Shown here one piece after another: positions 28,230 through 37,441 of a stretch of DNA of 64,000 nt (position 1 is its first letter; each line of letters starts with the position of its first letter). The position numbers and the translations under genes were made by a program. The DNA comes from Spirochaetota bacterium. Its GTDB lineage: Bacteria > Spirochaetota > UBA4802 > UBA5550. Under the pieces are notes generated by a model that saw only the letters and a program-made list of their open reading frames with translations, was not told where the DNA came from and ran no database searches. The stretch covers positions 17,268 to 81,267 of the forward strand of contig JAFGJX010000120.1 of the NCBI GenBank assembly GCA_016928865.1, in the 5' to 3' direction.

Positions 28230-30263
28230 ATGGTTTCGATCAGAACAACCTGTATAAAACGGTCATGGGCGCCGGTTCTTATCATGTCCATTCTCTGTTT
28301 GTATCCTCCGCTGGCCTTCTCCGAGATTCAGGACATGGTCAAGTTCGAGGTTGCAAAGAATTATTACCGCCAGGGGTGCGCTCATTTTAATGCCATGCGG
28401 TATCTTGCCTCGGTTGAATTTTTTCGCAAGGCGGTGAAGGAATACCCTGATTATTACACTGCCCGTGATCACCTGGCCCGGGCGTACAAGCTCGCAGGCT
28501 TTGCTGACGCCGCTCTCAAGGAATGGGAGAACCTCGCCGAGATATCACCCGACAATGTCGCAGTCCTCTCAAAGATCGAGGGTCTTCGCTTTCAGGACGC
28601 CGCGCAGGAGCGGCCAATGGACGGATCGGAATACGTGGAGTATGATGCGTATAAGTCATCCGCCTATAACCGGTATCGCTTTAAGAATCCGGTCGATATC
28701 GCTGTGGACACTGAAAAGAATATTTACATAACCTCCTTTTCAGAGGGATCCCTGGTCAAGCTCGATACCAACGGCCGCGGGGTTTTCTCCATAAAGACAT
28801 CGATCTCCGGCACGCTCTACGGCGTTGACTGTCACGAGGGTAAAATTGCCGTATCCGACTTCAGGGGCGACCGGATCTTTATTCTGGATGCGAACGGCGG
28901 CGTCCTGCTGCGATTCGGCGCAAGCGGCAATGGTGAAGGGAAATTTCATGGTCCGGAAGGCCTCTGCTTTAATGAAAAAGACGAGCTCTATGTAGTTGAT
29001 TCGGGTAACAGCAGAGTCCAGAAATTCGATGATAGCGGCAAATTCATCCTTCAGTTCGGCAAAAAGGGAGAGTACGAGGGCGAGCTTTCCAAGCCGACTG
29101 ATGTTGTGACGTTCGGCGACAGGGTGTATGTTACCGACACCGGGAATAAGCGTATCGCCTGCTTTGACGATTCAGGGAATTTTATAAAGAACATATCCGG
29201 CGAGGCGCTCGATTCCCCGCGGGGCATTACCCGCCACCGGGACCTGCTCCTGGTGTCTGATGAGAAGAAAGGGCCGGTTTTTTATCGGCCGGCGGAGAAC
29301 GCGTTTGCGCCATTTGGCGAGGGATCGAGCCTGTCGCGTGCGGTGTCGTCAGCGGTGGACAGGGACGGCTACATCTATTGCCTCGATTATGACCGGGAGT
29401 CGGTCGTGCTGTTTTCCCCGGTGCAGAAGCAATACTCCAGCATGAGTCTCGAGATCACCTCGGTGGACACGGCGAGCTTCCCGGTCGTTGCATTTTACGT
29501 CAATGTCAGGAACAGGGACGGCAGCGCGGTCTACGGGCTCGATAAGACCAATTTCACCATAACGGAAGACGGCGCCCTGATAACGAATATTTACAGCGAT
29601 TATCTCAAGAGACTCATGCCGTCGGTTTCGATCTCCCTCTGCGTTGACCGGTCGAAAAATGCGGAGCGGTACCGAGGTGACCTCCCCTGGACCGCGGAGT
29701 TCATTCTTCAGAAGATGCGGAAAAACGATTCATTAGAGGTGGTGAATTTCAACCGCGAATCGTGGGTCGGAAACAGGTTCGACTGGAGCAGGCGCAGGGC
29801 CCTTAAGGCCATCAGGGAGCGCGATTACGGGGAAGGGAAGAATATCGGCAAGGCCCTCTATGCGGCTATCAGCGACCTGGTGCCGCGGCTTAATCGCAGG
29901 GGCGTGGTCATGATTACGGACGGAAGCGTTGACGGGGATTCATTCCGGAACTACACGCCGGAGAACATCATTAACTACGCAAAATCGCACTATATCCCAA
30001 TTTACATTATCTCATTCCGCGAGCCGGACGAGAGGCTCAGGGACATAGCCGTGGAGACCGGCGGCGGCCTGTTCAGGCCCCGGGACGTGGACGGCCTCAG
30101 GTCGATCTATTCGCGCATCAAGAATGCTGAGGAATACCGGTACGTGCTGGTATACTCCACCTTCAAGCTGAAATCGTTCAGGGGATGGTGGGCCGACGTA
30201 AAGATCGAGGCTGACCACAAGGGGCAGAAGGGCGTTGAGTGGGGCGGTTACTTTGTGCCGTAG
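28230..30263 (+). CDS. Exported TPR / NHL-propeller / VWA-domain protein
   Basis: 677 residues. A signal peptide ends near residue 31 (PPLAFS). Residues about 37-125 form TPR-like helices (YYRQGCAHFNAMRYLASVEF). About 150-400 is an NHL-type propeller with D-x-x-G-x-[IV]-Y-[VI]-x-D-[ST] repeats (LYVVDSGNSRVQKFD, VYVTDTGNKRIACFD). About 455-640 is a von Willebrand A domain. The MIDAS begins CVDRSKN, with Asn at the last of the DxSxS positions, and VVMITDGS carries the later Asp, so metal binding may be altered. A periplasmic or surface scaffold is likely. Pcm follows after 15 bases. Confidence 0.8.
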   Translation: MVSIRTTCIKRSWAPVLIMSILCLYPPLAFSEIQDMVKFEVAKNYYRQGCAHFNAMRYLASVEFFRKAVKEYPDYYTARDHLARAYKLAGFADAALKEWENLAEISPDNVAVLSKIEGLRFQDAAQERPMDGSEYVEYDAYKSSAYNRYRFKNPVDIAVDTEKNIYITSFSEGSLVKLDTNGRGVFSIKTSISGTLYGVDCHEGKIAVSDFRGDRIFILDANGGVLLRFGASGNGEGKFHGPEGLCFNEKDELYVVDSGNSRVQKFDDSGKFILQFGKKGEYEGELSKPTDVVTFGDRVYVTDTGNKRIACFDDSGNFIKNISGEALDSPRGITRHRDLLLVSDEKKGPVFYRPAENAFAPFGEGSSLSRAVSSAVDRDGYIYCLDYDRESVVLFSPVQKQYSSMSLEITSVDTASFPVVAFYVNVRNRDGSAVYGLDKTNFTITEDGALITNIYSDYLKRLMPSVSISLCVDRSKNAERYRGDLPWTAEFILQKMRKNDSLEVVNFNRESWVGNRFDWSRRRALKAIRERDYGEGKNIGKALYAAISDLVPRLNRRGVVMITDGSVDGDSFRNYTPENIINYAKSHYIPIYIISFREPDERLRDIAVETGGGLFRPRDVDGLRSIYSRIKNAEEYRYVLVYSTFKLKSFRGWWADVKIEADHKGQKGVEWGGYFVP

Positions 30264-30278
30264 GAGAGTGAGGGACCG

Positions 30279-30902
30279 ATGCAGTACATACACGACGGCA
30301 TGATTGCCGCTCTCAGGAAAAAGGGCGTGTCATCGGAGCCGGTTTTACATGCGATGGCGTCCGTACCGCGCCACCTGTTTGTTTCCGAGGCGCTCCGCTT
30401 CCACGCATATAATGACATTTCCCTCCCGATCGGCCACGGGCAGACCATATCCAAGCCGTCGGTGATCGGGAAGATGGTGCAGGCGCTCGGTCTGACCGGC
30501 AGGGAGCGCGTCCTTGAGATAGGGACCGGATCAGGGTATCAGTCGGCCATTCTCTCTCGCCTTGCAGACTTCCTGGTCACCATGGAGCGGATACAGGAGC
30601 TGGCGAACCGGGCCCGAGGCCTTCTCTTCGGCCTGGGCTACCGCAACATACGTTTCATCCATTCCGGTGATTTCAACGAGGCGCAGGGCGTCTTTGACGC
30701 GGTCATCGTGGCCGCCGGAGCGGACATACTGCCGGTCTCTCTGTTCGGCAAGATCGTTCCGGGAGGAAGGCTTATCATTCCCGTGGGCAACGGTCGCGGC
30801 CACCGCATCAAGAAATTCACCGTGAAAGGCAATGGCGTCGTCTCCGAGGAGGATGTTGGCGACGCTACCTTCGTGCCGTACATCATCGGCGAGACAGCGT
30901 AA
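30279..30902 (+). CDS. pcm: Protein-L-isoaspartate O-methyltransferase
   Basis: 207 residues. Uses S-adenosylmethionine to methylate isoaspartyl residues in damaged proteins, starting their repair. Motif I VLEIGTGSGYQSA is at 78-90, the substrate/SAM loop GHGQTISKP at 52-60, and VPRHLF near 29-34 is the family's N-terminal mark. Length is typical for bacterial Pcm. No signal peptide, so it acts in the cytosol. It follows the VWA protein by 15 bases and is probably co-transcribed. Confidence 0.95.
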   Translation: MQYIHDGMIAALRKKGVSSEPVLHAMASVPRHLFVSEALRFHAYNDISLPIGHGQTISKPSVIGKMVQALGLTGRERVLEIGTGSGYQSAILSRLADFLVTMERIQELANRARGLLFGLGYRNIRFIHSGDFNEAQGVFDAVIVAAGADILPVSLFGKIVPGGRLIIPVGNGRGHRIKKFTVKGNGVVSEEDVGDATFVPYIIGETA

Positions 30903-30967
30903 TAGTCCGTTTGGAAAAATCTTTTTATGGGCGACCGCGCGATCTGGTTATTCGCCAGAGTATCATA

Positions 30968-30989
30968 CCGGTGCGTACAGCAGCACCGG
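30968..30989. terminator. Hairpin between convergent genes
   Basis: CCGGTGC (30968-30974) and GCACCGG (30983-30989) form a seven-base stem. No T run follows closely on either strand, so it is a weak terminator candidate between pcm and the gene at 31027. Confidence 0.4.
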
Positions 30990-31026
30990 CTGCAGGCCTT
31001 TAAACTTGAATTGTCACATCATGGAA

Positions 31027-32220
31027 TCATGACGCCGGTATGCGTCGCAAAAGGACGTCCTTTAATCTATGAAATGGATATTCGATAATCAGGTATAGCA
31101 CTAATGAAATAACGAAAGTCCCTGCCAGGTATACCATGAAGATTCCGTAAAAATTAAGATAATTCATTTCGGTGGTCTTCAGACTGAACAAGCCGACAGT
31201 AAACATGGACGTGACAATGTGCCAGAGGTACATGGTGAAGCTTACGCGAGAAAGGGGTACAAATATCCGCATGCTCAAAAATCTATCAAGGAAATTAACG
31301 CCGGCCAGCAACGACAGCACGATCATTCCGTATCCAAGCGAAAACAGGTTGAACCTTATCACACTGGTATACAAGGCGGCTGATTCGGGCTTGTAGATAT
31401 GAGATATAGCCAGAATGATTAATCCGGACAACATAATGAGATTGGCGCGATACCCCCGTAATGCCTGCAAATAATTTTTCTTATGCACATATACTTCCAT
31501 GAGCATAATCCCTACGATAATTGACTCAAAGCGCATGTGCTCGCTGAATAAAGCGGGAGGCTTGCCTGACCATGTCCCGGCTGACTGGGCCGCCGCGAAC
31601 CGCATGGCGAGAAATGCAACGTATAGAGCCCCCAGTATCGCGATTTTCCCTGAAAAACCTCTTTTAAAATAAACAAAAAAGCCGATGACTGGAAACACAA
31701 GATAAAACTGCTGGAGCGTCGATATTGCCCAAAGGTGAGGGATGCCGCCGCTGAAAATATTCGCGATAAAGAATACATCAAATAGCGTATTGCGCAGTAG
31801 CATCTCTATCGTTTTAATGTTATTCACTATTTCTTCTCCTGATGGCATGGATTTCAGGACAGATAGCTTGAAGAACATCAATGCAAATGAAAGTATAAGC
31901 AGAAAATAGTAAGCGGGTACTATTCTGAAAAACCGCTTTATGTAGAAACGAGAAAAAAAATGGGATTTCTTTTGCCAGGCGGCGGAGAGTTCAAGAGAAA
32001 TAAGGAATCCGCTGAGAATAAAGAAAATGTCCACTCCGGACAACATATTGGAATGAATGTTCCTTGCCGTTGCATTCATATTGTCAAATATCCCCATTGC
32101 TCTGATTGCCATATCAAAGTGATAAAGCATTACAAAAATGATCGCAATTGACCGCATGCCGTTCATGGATTTGATTTCATTATCGTTTACCGATAATATT
32201 GAATTCAGCGCTCCTGCCAT
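31027..32220 (-). CDS. Acyltransferase 3 (OafA/YrhL-type) membrane protein
   Basis: About 397 residues from the ATG at 32220, preceded by GAGGTGCT; an ATG 12 bases upstream (32232) is in frame. A multi-pass inner-membrane enzyme that O-acylates glycans or lipids. The N-terminal box NGMRSIAIIFVMLYHF carries the conserved R and H, and DIFFILSGFLISLEL is the GF(F/L)ISG motif. About ten hydrophobic segments follow, ending in LYLIIEYPFHRL. No polysaccharide operon is beside it. GC is lower than average here. Confidence 0.85.
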   Translation of the reverse strand: MAGALNSILSVNDNEIKSMNGMRSIAIIFVMLYHFDMAIRAMGIFDNMNATARNIHSNMLSGVDIFFILSGFLISLELSAAWQKKSHFFSRFYIKRFFRIVPAYYFLLILSFALMFFKLSVLKSMPSGEEIVNNIKTIEMLLRNTLFDVFFIANIFSGGIPHLWAISTLQQFYLVFPVIGFFVYFKRGFSGKIAILGALYVAFLAMRFAAAQSAGTWSGKPPALFSEHMRFESIIVGIMLMEVYVHKKNYLQALRGYRANLIMLSGLIILAISHIYKPESAALYTSVIRFNLFSLGYGMIVLSLLAGVNFLDRFLSMRIFVPLSRVSFTMYLWHIVTSMFTVGLFSLKTTEMNYLNFYGIFMVYLAGTFVISLVLYLIIEYPFHRLKDVLLRRIPAS

Positions 32221-32466
32221 AGCACCTCGCATTGGTATATCTGAGAATTATCAGGAATATTCGTTCTCTTCAGTTCGGGCCACGGCGATAATGCGAGAGC
32301 GGTTCCGCCACCGGGGCTATGTAAACTGCCCGCGGAATAGAATGCGCGGGATAGAGAATATAGAGTTTACGGGAAGATCAACGGTCCCCACCCGGGAATA
32401 GTATTGTAACCGCTAACAATAATGGCAAGCAGTTTTTTATCGCAATCCATGACGGTGAATTGCCAT

Positions 32467-33516
32467 TTAAAACCCTATGTAAAATCCCCGGTTCTGTACC
32501 GCCAGCTCTTTCAGGAAGTCGACCGCGTCCGAATCTTCCTGATTTCGGAATTCAGTGCCGATGCCGACGGTAAATATCTTTTTATCGGACCTGTTCATGC
32601 CCCTGATCTTTTTAAGAAGTGCTTCCCTGGAGAGTTTTTTCTTTCGTATCGAATCCGGCTGTCCGTCGCTGAACAGGATGATTCCCGCGGCATCCTCGTA
32701 CTTCCTGTTTGTGAGGACAAATTCGAGCGCCGTTTCGGTCGGCGTGTCGTGGTATGGCTGTAGGCAGGCTATCTTTTTATAAAAGCCGTACTTGTCGTTT
32801 TCCGAAAGGATGTTGACGAGCTTGCCCTCGAAGTATCCGTATTTGTAGCAGGTGAGGGCGGGGTTGTCATAGGCCTCGTCGCGCAACTCGTACTGTTTGC
32901 AGCGCCTGTCCGGCTCCGGTCGTATCGTGAACCCGGGATATACCTCCCTGTTGATGTTTTCCGAGAAAGCGGGGAAGTAGACTATATCGATCCAGTAGCG
33001 CTCGTCCATGGCCGCGATAAACATTTTGAGAGCGGCCTTGACCTGGGAAAGCCGGTCCTCCCGGTATTTATTGTTTTCCGCAGCCATGCTTCCGGAAAGG
33101 TCGACAACCATCACGATTTTATGTGGGATCCTGAAGGCGATCAGCTCGCTCGTGTCGTCGGCCGCCTTGAACAGCTCGTTCTTGATCTCGGATATTTTTT
33201 TCATGACGTTCGCGAATTTCTCGGTCGTCGCATCGATGATCTTCGTGATGGACGATATCTTTTCGATAGTCCGCGGGTGCTCCGTCCGGTATGCCTGGAG
33301 CTCCTTCCTTGTCTCCGCCAGCTCCTCGGTCGTTTTCGCGAGCTCGTTTGACGCGGTGATCAGCTCGGACTTGACGTCCTGGCAGGTCATCGATTCCACG
33401 TCGATTTTCTGCGTCAGCAGAATCAGCATCAGTATCATGACCGCGCCAAGTGCGCCGCAGATGGTGTCGAGCATAGATATATTAAAGCTGTTTATTTCCC
33501 TGTTCGGACGTTTCAT
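32467..33516 (-). CDS. MotB/ExbD-like membrane stalk with periplasmic VWA domain
   Basis: 349 residues. A single membrane helix lies near the N-terminus (about 16-35). The segment FNISMLDTICGALGAV has an Asp (D17) at its start, placed like the proton-carrying Asp of MotB and ExbD. A coiled-coil stalk (about 45-120, TEELAETRKELQAYR) follows, then a VWA domain from about 130. Its MIDAS is intact: DLSGS (139-143) and LFSDGQPDS. No OmpA-type peptidoglycan-binding domain. It begins on the last base of the MotA/ExbB-like gene (TGATG), so the two are tightly coupled. Inferred role: B-subunit of a proton-driven motor with a protein-binding head. No function is proven. Confidence 0.75.
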   Translation of the reverse strand: MKRPNREINSFNISMLDTICGALGAVMILMLILLTQKIDVESMTCQDVKSELITASNELAKTTEELAETRKELQAYRTEHPRTIEKISSITKIIDATTEKFANVMKKISEIKNELFKAADDTSELIAFRIPHKIVMVVDLSGSMAAENNKYREDRLSQVKAALKMFIAAMDERYWIDIVYFPAFSENINREVYPGFTIRPEPDRRCKQYELRDEAYDNPALTCYKYGYFEGKLVNILSENDKYGFYKKIACLQPYHDTPTETALEFVLTNRKYEDAAGIILFSDGQPDSIRKKKLSREALLKKIRGMNRSDKKIFTVGIGTEFRNQEDSDAVDFLKELAVQNRGFYIGF

Positions 33517-34310
33517 CAGCTGTTCCGCTTGCCCGTGACATGAAGCCTGTTAATCAGGTTTGTCAGCACGTACTTGCCCGACCTGTTCAGCGCGTTTTCC
33601 TCGCCCCGCTGCACCACGTTCCACAGGAAGACCAGAATGGCGCTCAGGGCGAGGGCGACGATCGTGGTTCCGAACGCGAAGCCGAGGTCCGCCGTGATCT
33701 CCTTGAATATCATGACCTTCTCCGTGGTCGCTCCCATGAATTTATTGATGTCCATCCGGCCCAGAGCGTTTGCGATGCCGATTACCGTCCCCATGAATCC
33801 GAAGGTCGGTATGGCCCAAACCAGGTACCTTATGATTGAATAATTAAGGTCGAGACGATGGATGTTCAGGTCAAGATTGCTGTTCAGCACGGAGATGGTG
33901 TCGCTGATCGAGTGGGATTTGGTGTACTGGATGATGCTGTTGTTTATCAGGTCCGGGAGAAATGCCCCGGCCCGCACCGCGGCGTTGGCCACATTGATCC
34001 TGATTGTCTCGATGTCCGCGTCGCTTTCCAGGAGCACGCCGTCTTCTTCGGGAAGAAAACCTGATTGAGAGAGGAATACGGTCTCTTCGTAGGTGCAGAG
34101 CCACCGGACCCAGAGCTGCCCGAGCCCGATGAAGAAGAGCAGGTGCATCAGGTTCTGGAGGGAGAACGGGTAGACCTTCGAACCGGTTTCCCCGATCAGT
34201 ATGTTACCCCAGAAGCTGCCCCCGATAAAAACCGTCAGGAGGGCGATTGCGATGATTGCGACGGCGACCGAGGCGCCGAGCGCGATCCAGTTTCTGACAG
34301 AATAATTCAT
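33516..34310 (-). CDS. MotA/TolQ/ExbB-like proton channel subunit
   Basis: 264 residues from the ATG at 34310, which has AAAGGAG eight bases upstream. Four membrane helices at about 7-29, 51-71, 158-183 and 206-232. Helix 3 with IPTFGFMGTVIGIANAL matches the ExbB/TolQ/MotA signature of a Gly-rich helix, and helix 4 reads LGFAFGTTIVALALSAIL, where the Thr/Gly pair lines the pore in the family. The large cytoplasmic loop (73-155) is helical. Next gene starts on its stop codon; the outer-membrane gene ends 32 bases upstream. In the superfamily five such subunits surround two B-subunits. Confidence 0.8.
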   Translation of the reverse strand: MNYSVRNWIALGASVAVAIIAIALLTVFIGGSFWGNILIGETGSKVYPFSLQNLMHLLFFIGLGQLWVRWLCTYEETVFLSQSGFLPEEDGVLLESDADIETIRINVANAAVRAGAFLPDLINNSIIQYTKSHSISDTISVLNSNLDLNIHRLDLNYSIIRYLVWAIPTFGFMGTVIGIANALGRMDINKFMGATTEKVMIFKEITADLGFAFGTTIVALALSAILVFLWNVVQRGEENALNRSGKYVLTNLINRLHVTGKRNS

Positions 34311-34342
34311 GTGTGATGCTCCTTTACCTGATTGAGTGCCAT

Positions 34343-35863
34343 TTATTTTCTCGGAACGCATTCCCCCTTTTCGTCCCGGTAATAGCCGTCTTTGCATACG
34401 CAGGCGTTTTTACGGTCCGACCACGCTTCGTTTTTCTTCGAGCATTTTTTTATACATATATACTTGTTCGGCCCTTTCCAGTGGCGCACCTTTTTTTCAT
34501 CCGGCCCGCACGCGTCCGTGCACGCGCCGTAGTAGTTGACCAGCTCGCATGGCTCGCACCGGTCCGTTGTACTGTTCAGTTCGTATCCCTTGACGCACAC
34601 GCAGGCGCTCCGGTCGGAGTTCCACTGCTCGTGCTCGCGGCAGTCACAGTAGCCGTATTCGTTAATGATCCCGCGCCGGGCCGCGCATTCTGCCTCAAGC
34701 TTTTCCCTCTTCCTCTTCTGGACCGCGTGTTCTTTTTCCCAGCTCTCTTTCTGCCGCTTGAATTCCTGGAATTCCCTGTCGAGCTCGACCTGCCGCTGCT
34801 CCACCCGTTTTTCTTCCGCCTTTCTCGCTTCGCCGGCAAGCCTATCCCTGATAGAGGCCTTAGCCTGATCGAGCTCTTTTTGCTTCATGAGCAGATCGCT
34901 TTCCCTGTCATCGAGCTTGCGTTTGGCCTGGGACAGCTGGTCCCTGGTGGAAACAAGCTCGGTCCTGGTGCTTTCGAGTTCACGTTTCATGCCGGAGAGC
35001 TGGTCCCTGGCGCTCATCAGCTTCCCCCGCGTATCGGATAGCTCGTCCACGGTCGTGTCGAGGTTCTCTTTTATGCCGGCAAGCTCCGATTTCGTTCCCG
35101 ACAGCTCGTTTCTGGTCCTGGCGAGACTGTCCGACGTTGCTTTAAGCTCGTCCCGTGCTGTGTCCAGCCTGCCCTTTGTCGCGTCCAGTTCGCCCCGCGT
35201 TCTGCCGAGCTCTCCGGCGGTTTTGTCGAGCTCGCCTTTTGTCGCGTCCAGCGTTTTGCTCAGCTCGCCGTATCTGTCTCGCGAATCGTCGAGCTCTTCC
35301 TGGAGCGACCGCTGCCGGGCCAGCATTTTTGAAACACCGCCGAAATTATACCGCGCCGCGATGCCCCAGTTGGCGTCGAACTTGTTTTTCGGGGTTATAA
35401 GATAGGCCGGGGCCGCGAAGAGTGACAGGGTCAGCGGATATTTGGTGAAGGGCATTGAGAGCCCGATGGTCGCCCGGACGTTGCTGTAAAAGTCCTTGTC
35501 CTGGTAGTCATATCCGACAAGCCCGCCGACGCCGTAAAAGAAGCGCAGGTGCAGGTCGGCCGACCGGTAGAGCGTGAGATGCTCGAAGAGGAAATCCAGG
35601 GTAAATACGAAGTCCCGCCTGATCGTGGATCCGATGGTGAAGTCGATGCCGAAGATATCGACGATCCACCACCGCGCGTTTATGCCGGAGGGCATCCCCG
35701 CCACGCCCCCAAGCTCAAAGTTGCCCTTCTGCGAGAAGGGATAGAGCTCCGCCATGGATGCAGGCTTGCTCTGTTTCGGCGCCGTATCTGCCGCTGTCCC
35801 GAAAACAGGAAGCAGGCCCACGCAGATACAGGTAAGGGATATGATGACCAGCTTGCTTTTCAT
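34343..35863 (-). CDS. Outer-membrane barrel, long heptad coiled coil and Cys-rich domain
   Basis: 506 residues. Signal peptide about 1-24. Residues about 45-176 alternate as beta strands with Tyr/Phe-rich ends (WIVDIFGIDFTIGST, then RFFYGVGGLVGYDY), like a small outer-membrane barrel. Residues about 178-392 are an uninterrupted coiled coil of regular heptads of the type [ED]-L-x-x-T-x-x (for example GELDATK, GRLDTAR). Residues 393-506 hold 14 Cys in EGF-like spacing (CDCREHEQWN, CVCVKGYELN). An even-stranded barrel leaves both ends in the periplasm, where the coil, if straight about 32 nm long, could reach the inner membrane. The motor-like genes follow directly. Confidence 0.75.
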   Translation of the reverse strand: MKSKLVIISLTCICVGLLPVFGTAADTAPKQSKPASMAELYPFSQKGNFELGGVAGMPSGINARWWIVDIFGIDFTIGSTIRRDFVFTLDFLFEHLTLYRSADLHLRFFYGVGGLVGYDYQDKDFYSNVRATIGLSMPFTKYPLTLSLFAAPAYLITPKNKFDANWGIAARYNFGGVSKMLARQRSLQEELDDSRDRYGELSKTLDATKGELDKTAGELGRTRGELDATKGRLDTARDELKATSDSLARTRNELSGTKSELAGIKENLDTTVDELSDTRGKLMSARDQLSGMKRELESTRTELVSTRDQLSQAKRKLDDRESDLLMKQKELDQAKASIRDRLAGEARKAEEKRVEQRQVELDREFQEFKRQKESWEKEHAVQKRKREKLEAECAARRGIINEYGYCDCREHEQWNSDRSACVCVKGYELNSTTDRCEPCELVNYYGACTDACGPDEKKVRHWKGPNKYICIKKCSKKNEAWSDRKNACVCKDGYYRDEKGECVPRK

Positions 35864-36036
35864 GAGCGTGAACTCCCGTAGGCCAACCAGATTTAGTATC
35901 AGTATTGCATCACGGGTTACAATTTAATCTTAAAAAATGGATACACGCCTGTTAAGGAACCGGTATCCGGCAAATAAATAATTGCTGTGTTTAGCGATAA
36001 AAACCGGATGCGAGTGGATGTCGTCTATTCCGCTAA

Positions 36037-36978
36037 TCATGTATTGACCTGTTTCGCCACCCATACCTGAGACTTTCTGAACTGCGCGTTTCCGCCCGCG
36101 CTGTTACCGTCCTCGGGATAGACCTCCATCACCTTCTCGCTCAGGATATGGTTAAAGAGGCTGAATACGCATTCGGGCGGCGCTATGGGGTCCTTGAAGC
36201 CGACCGTTGCCAGCACCGGGCAGTGAATCATGTCGGTGAAGTTGACCGCGTCGAAGTAGGTAAGGTTTTCCTTTATGAGCTTTTTCTTGTTCCGGGCCGC
36301 GGCGATGAACTCGTTTATCTCCCTGCTCGCGTCGCTTGCCGCAAGGTTCTGGCTCAGGGGCAGATGGCAGAAGGCGGGGGTTTCCAGCACCAGCGCGGCG
36401 ATGCGGTCGGAGAAGGCGGCCATGAAGAGGGCCACGGCCGCGCCGAAGCCTTTGCCCATGGCGCCGATTGCGCTGCAATTGATGTCGGGTATGAGCCGCA
36501 GCATGTCGATTGACCGGTAGGCGTCAAGGTAGACCGCCTTCACGTAGTAGGTGTCCCGGTCCAGTATGTTCTCCATCATGTATCCGGGGGATGCGGGCTC
36601 CTCTTCAGCCGCGGCGGGTTTGAGGATGTTCGCGTGTCCCCGCAAGGTAATGAAGAGGTGCGCCAGGGAATCTTCGAGCTCCTGCTGGGGGCGCGGCACA
36701 TGCCTGTTGTAGTCGTGGATGTGCACCAGCACCCGAGGCTTCGGCGACTTGCGCGGCATGAGCAGTTCTGCTGTTACCGCAGTTCTTGCAAAGCCCTTGT
36801 ACGATACGTCATAGGAGGTAAACCGGTGCGATGTTTTTCTGTTGTTTTTAACCAGCTCGGTTTCAAGGGGCGTCTTTTTTATCTCCGCAATGGAACGCTC
36901 CCAGAACTGGTTGAAATCTCCCCTTTTGTCCTTCGGGGGAAGGTTCATGAAGTATTTGTCGAAATTGCTGAGGGGCAT
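36037..36978 (-). CDS. AXE1-family alpha/beta-hydrolase, probably catalytically inactive
   Basis: 313 residues, with the layout of acetyl-xylan esterase/cephalosporin-C deacetylase (AXE1, PF05448): N-terminal FNQFWERSI, central strand VLVHIHDYNRH, and YVKAVYLDAYRSIDMLRLIP before the nucleophile elbow. The elbow, G-x-S-Q-G-G in active members, reads MGKGFG here, so the Ser is missing. The Asp is kept (VGFKDPIAPP). The His, in a GHE-type box, is replaced by GNSAGG. The protein lacks a signal peptide. It may bind a ligand without hydrolysis or be a relic. It is separate from the genes on either side. Confidence 0.7.
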   Translation of the reverse strand: MPLSNFDKYFMNLPPKDKRGDFNQFWERSIAEIKKTPLETELVKNNRKTSHRFTSYDVSYKGFARTAVTAELLMPRKSPKPRVLVHIHDYNRHVPRPQQELEDSLAHLFITLRGHANILKPAAAEEEPASPGYMMENILDRDTYYVKAVYLDAYRSIDMLRLIPDINCSAIGAMGKGFGAAVALFMAAFSDRIAALVLETPAFCHLPLSQNLAASDASREINEFIAAARNKKKLIKENLTYFDAVNFTDMIHCPVLATVGFKDPIAPPECVFSLFNHILSEKVMEVYPEDGNSAGGNAQFRKSQVWVAKQVNT

Positions 36979-36986
36979 CGCGTTTT

Positions 36987-37403
36987 TCAGCTGCTGGTTA
37001 ATTTATATAAAAGATAGTAATTGTTGCTGAACAACAGGTACAGTAGAAAGAGAAGCGCGGCTGATATCACGATAAAGAAGAAGAATATGGACAGATAATA
37101 GAACGGCTTCCGAAACAGATACCCGGCGATCTCTTTTTCCGGCAGTCCTTCCTTTTTTAAGTGCCTGATCTTCAGGCCGACCGCAATCAGGATGATTGCA
37201 AGCAGACCGAACAGGGAAAGGTCCCTGACGATGAAGTTGAAGGTCTCCTTGTTCCGCACCGCAAAGAGGGTGACCGGGTAGACCAGGAGGTTCATTATCA
37301 GAACCGATACTGCGGCTACCGCCAGCGTGAAAGCGGCGAGGGTGACCAGGTCCCTGAACCGGTCGCGCAGCCTTCTCTTTTCATACAGGTTTCCGTTATA
37401 CAT
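36987..37403 (-). CDS. Small membrane protein of unknown function
   Basis: 138 residues with three membrane segments (about 18-40, 62-80 and 105-128). The soluble parts are short and basic (YEKRRLRDRFRDL, LKKEGLPEKEIAGYLF). No family recognised. It ends eight bases before the esterase-like gene start, so the pair is likely co-transcribed. Confidence 0.65.
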   Translation of the reverse strand: MYNGNLYEKRRLRDRFRDLVTLAAFTLAVAAVSVLIMNLLVYPVTLFAVRNKETFNFIVRDLSLFGLLAIILIAVGLKIRHLKKEGLPEKEIAGYLFRKPFYYLSIFFFFIVISAALLFLLYLLFSNNYYLLYKLTSS

Positions 37404-37441
37404 GCCGGCCTTAATTTGTTACGGGGTGACAGATTCTCGCG

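Noticed and set aside
34313..35041. 242-codon open frame antisense to the coiled-coil outer-membrane protein
   Set aside because: The heptad repeat keeps the reverse frame open; it has no start signal or domain.
32467..35863. Zorya anti-phage system
   Set aside because: The MotA/MotB-like pair recalls ZorAB, but the B subunit has a VWA domain, a barrel/coil protein takes the third place, and there is no ZorC, ZorD helicase or ZorE nuclease nearby.
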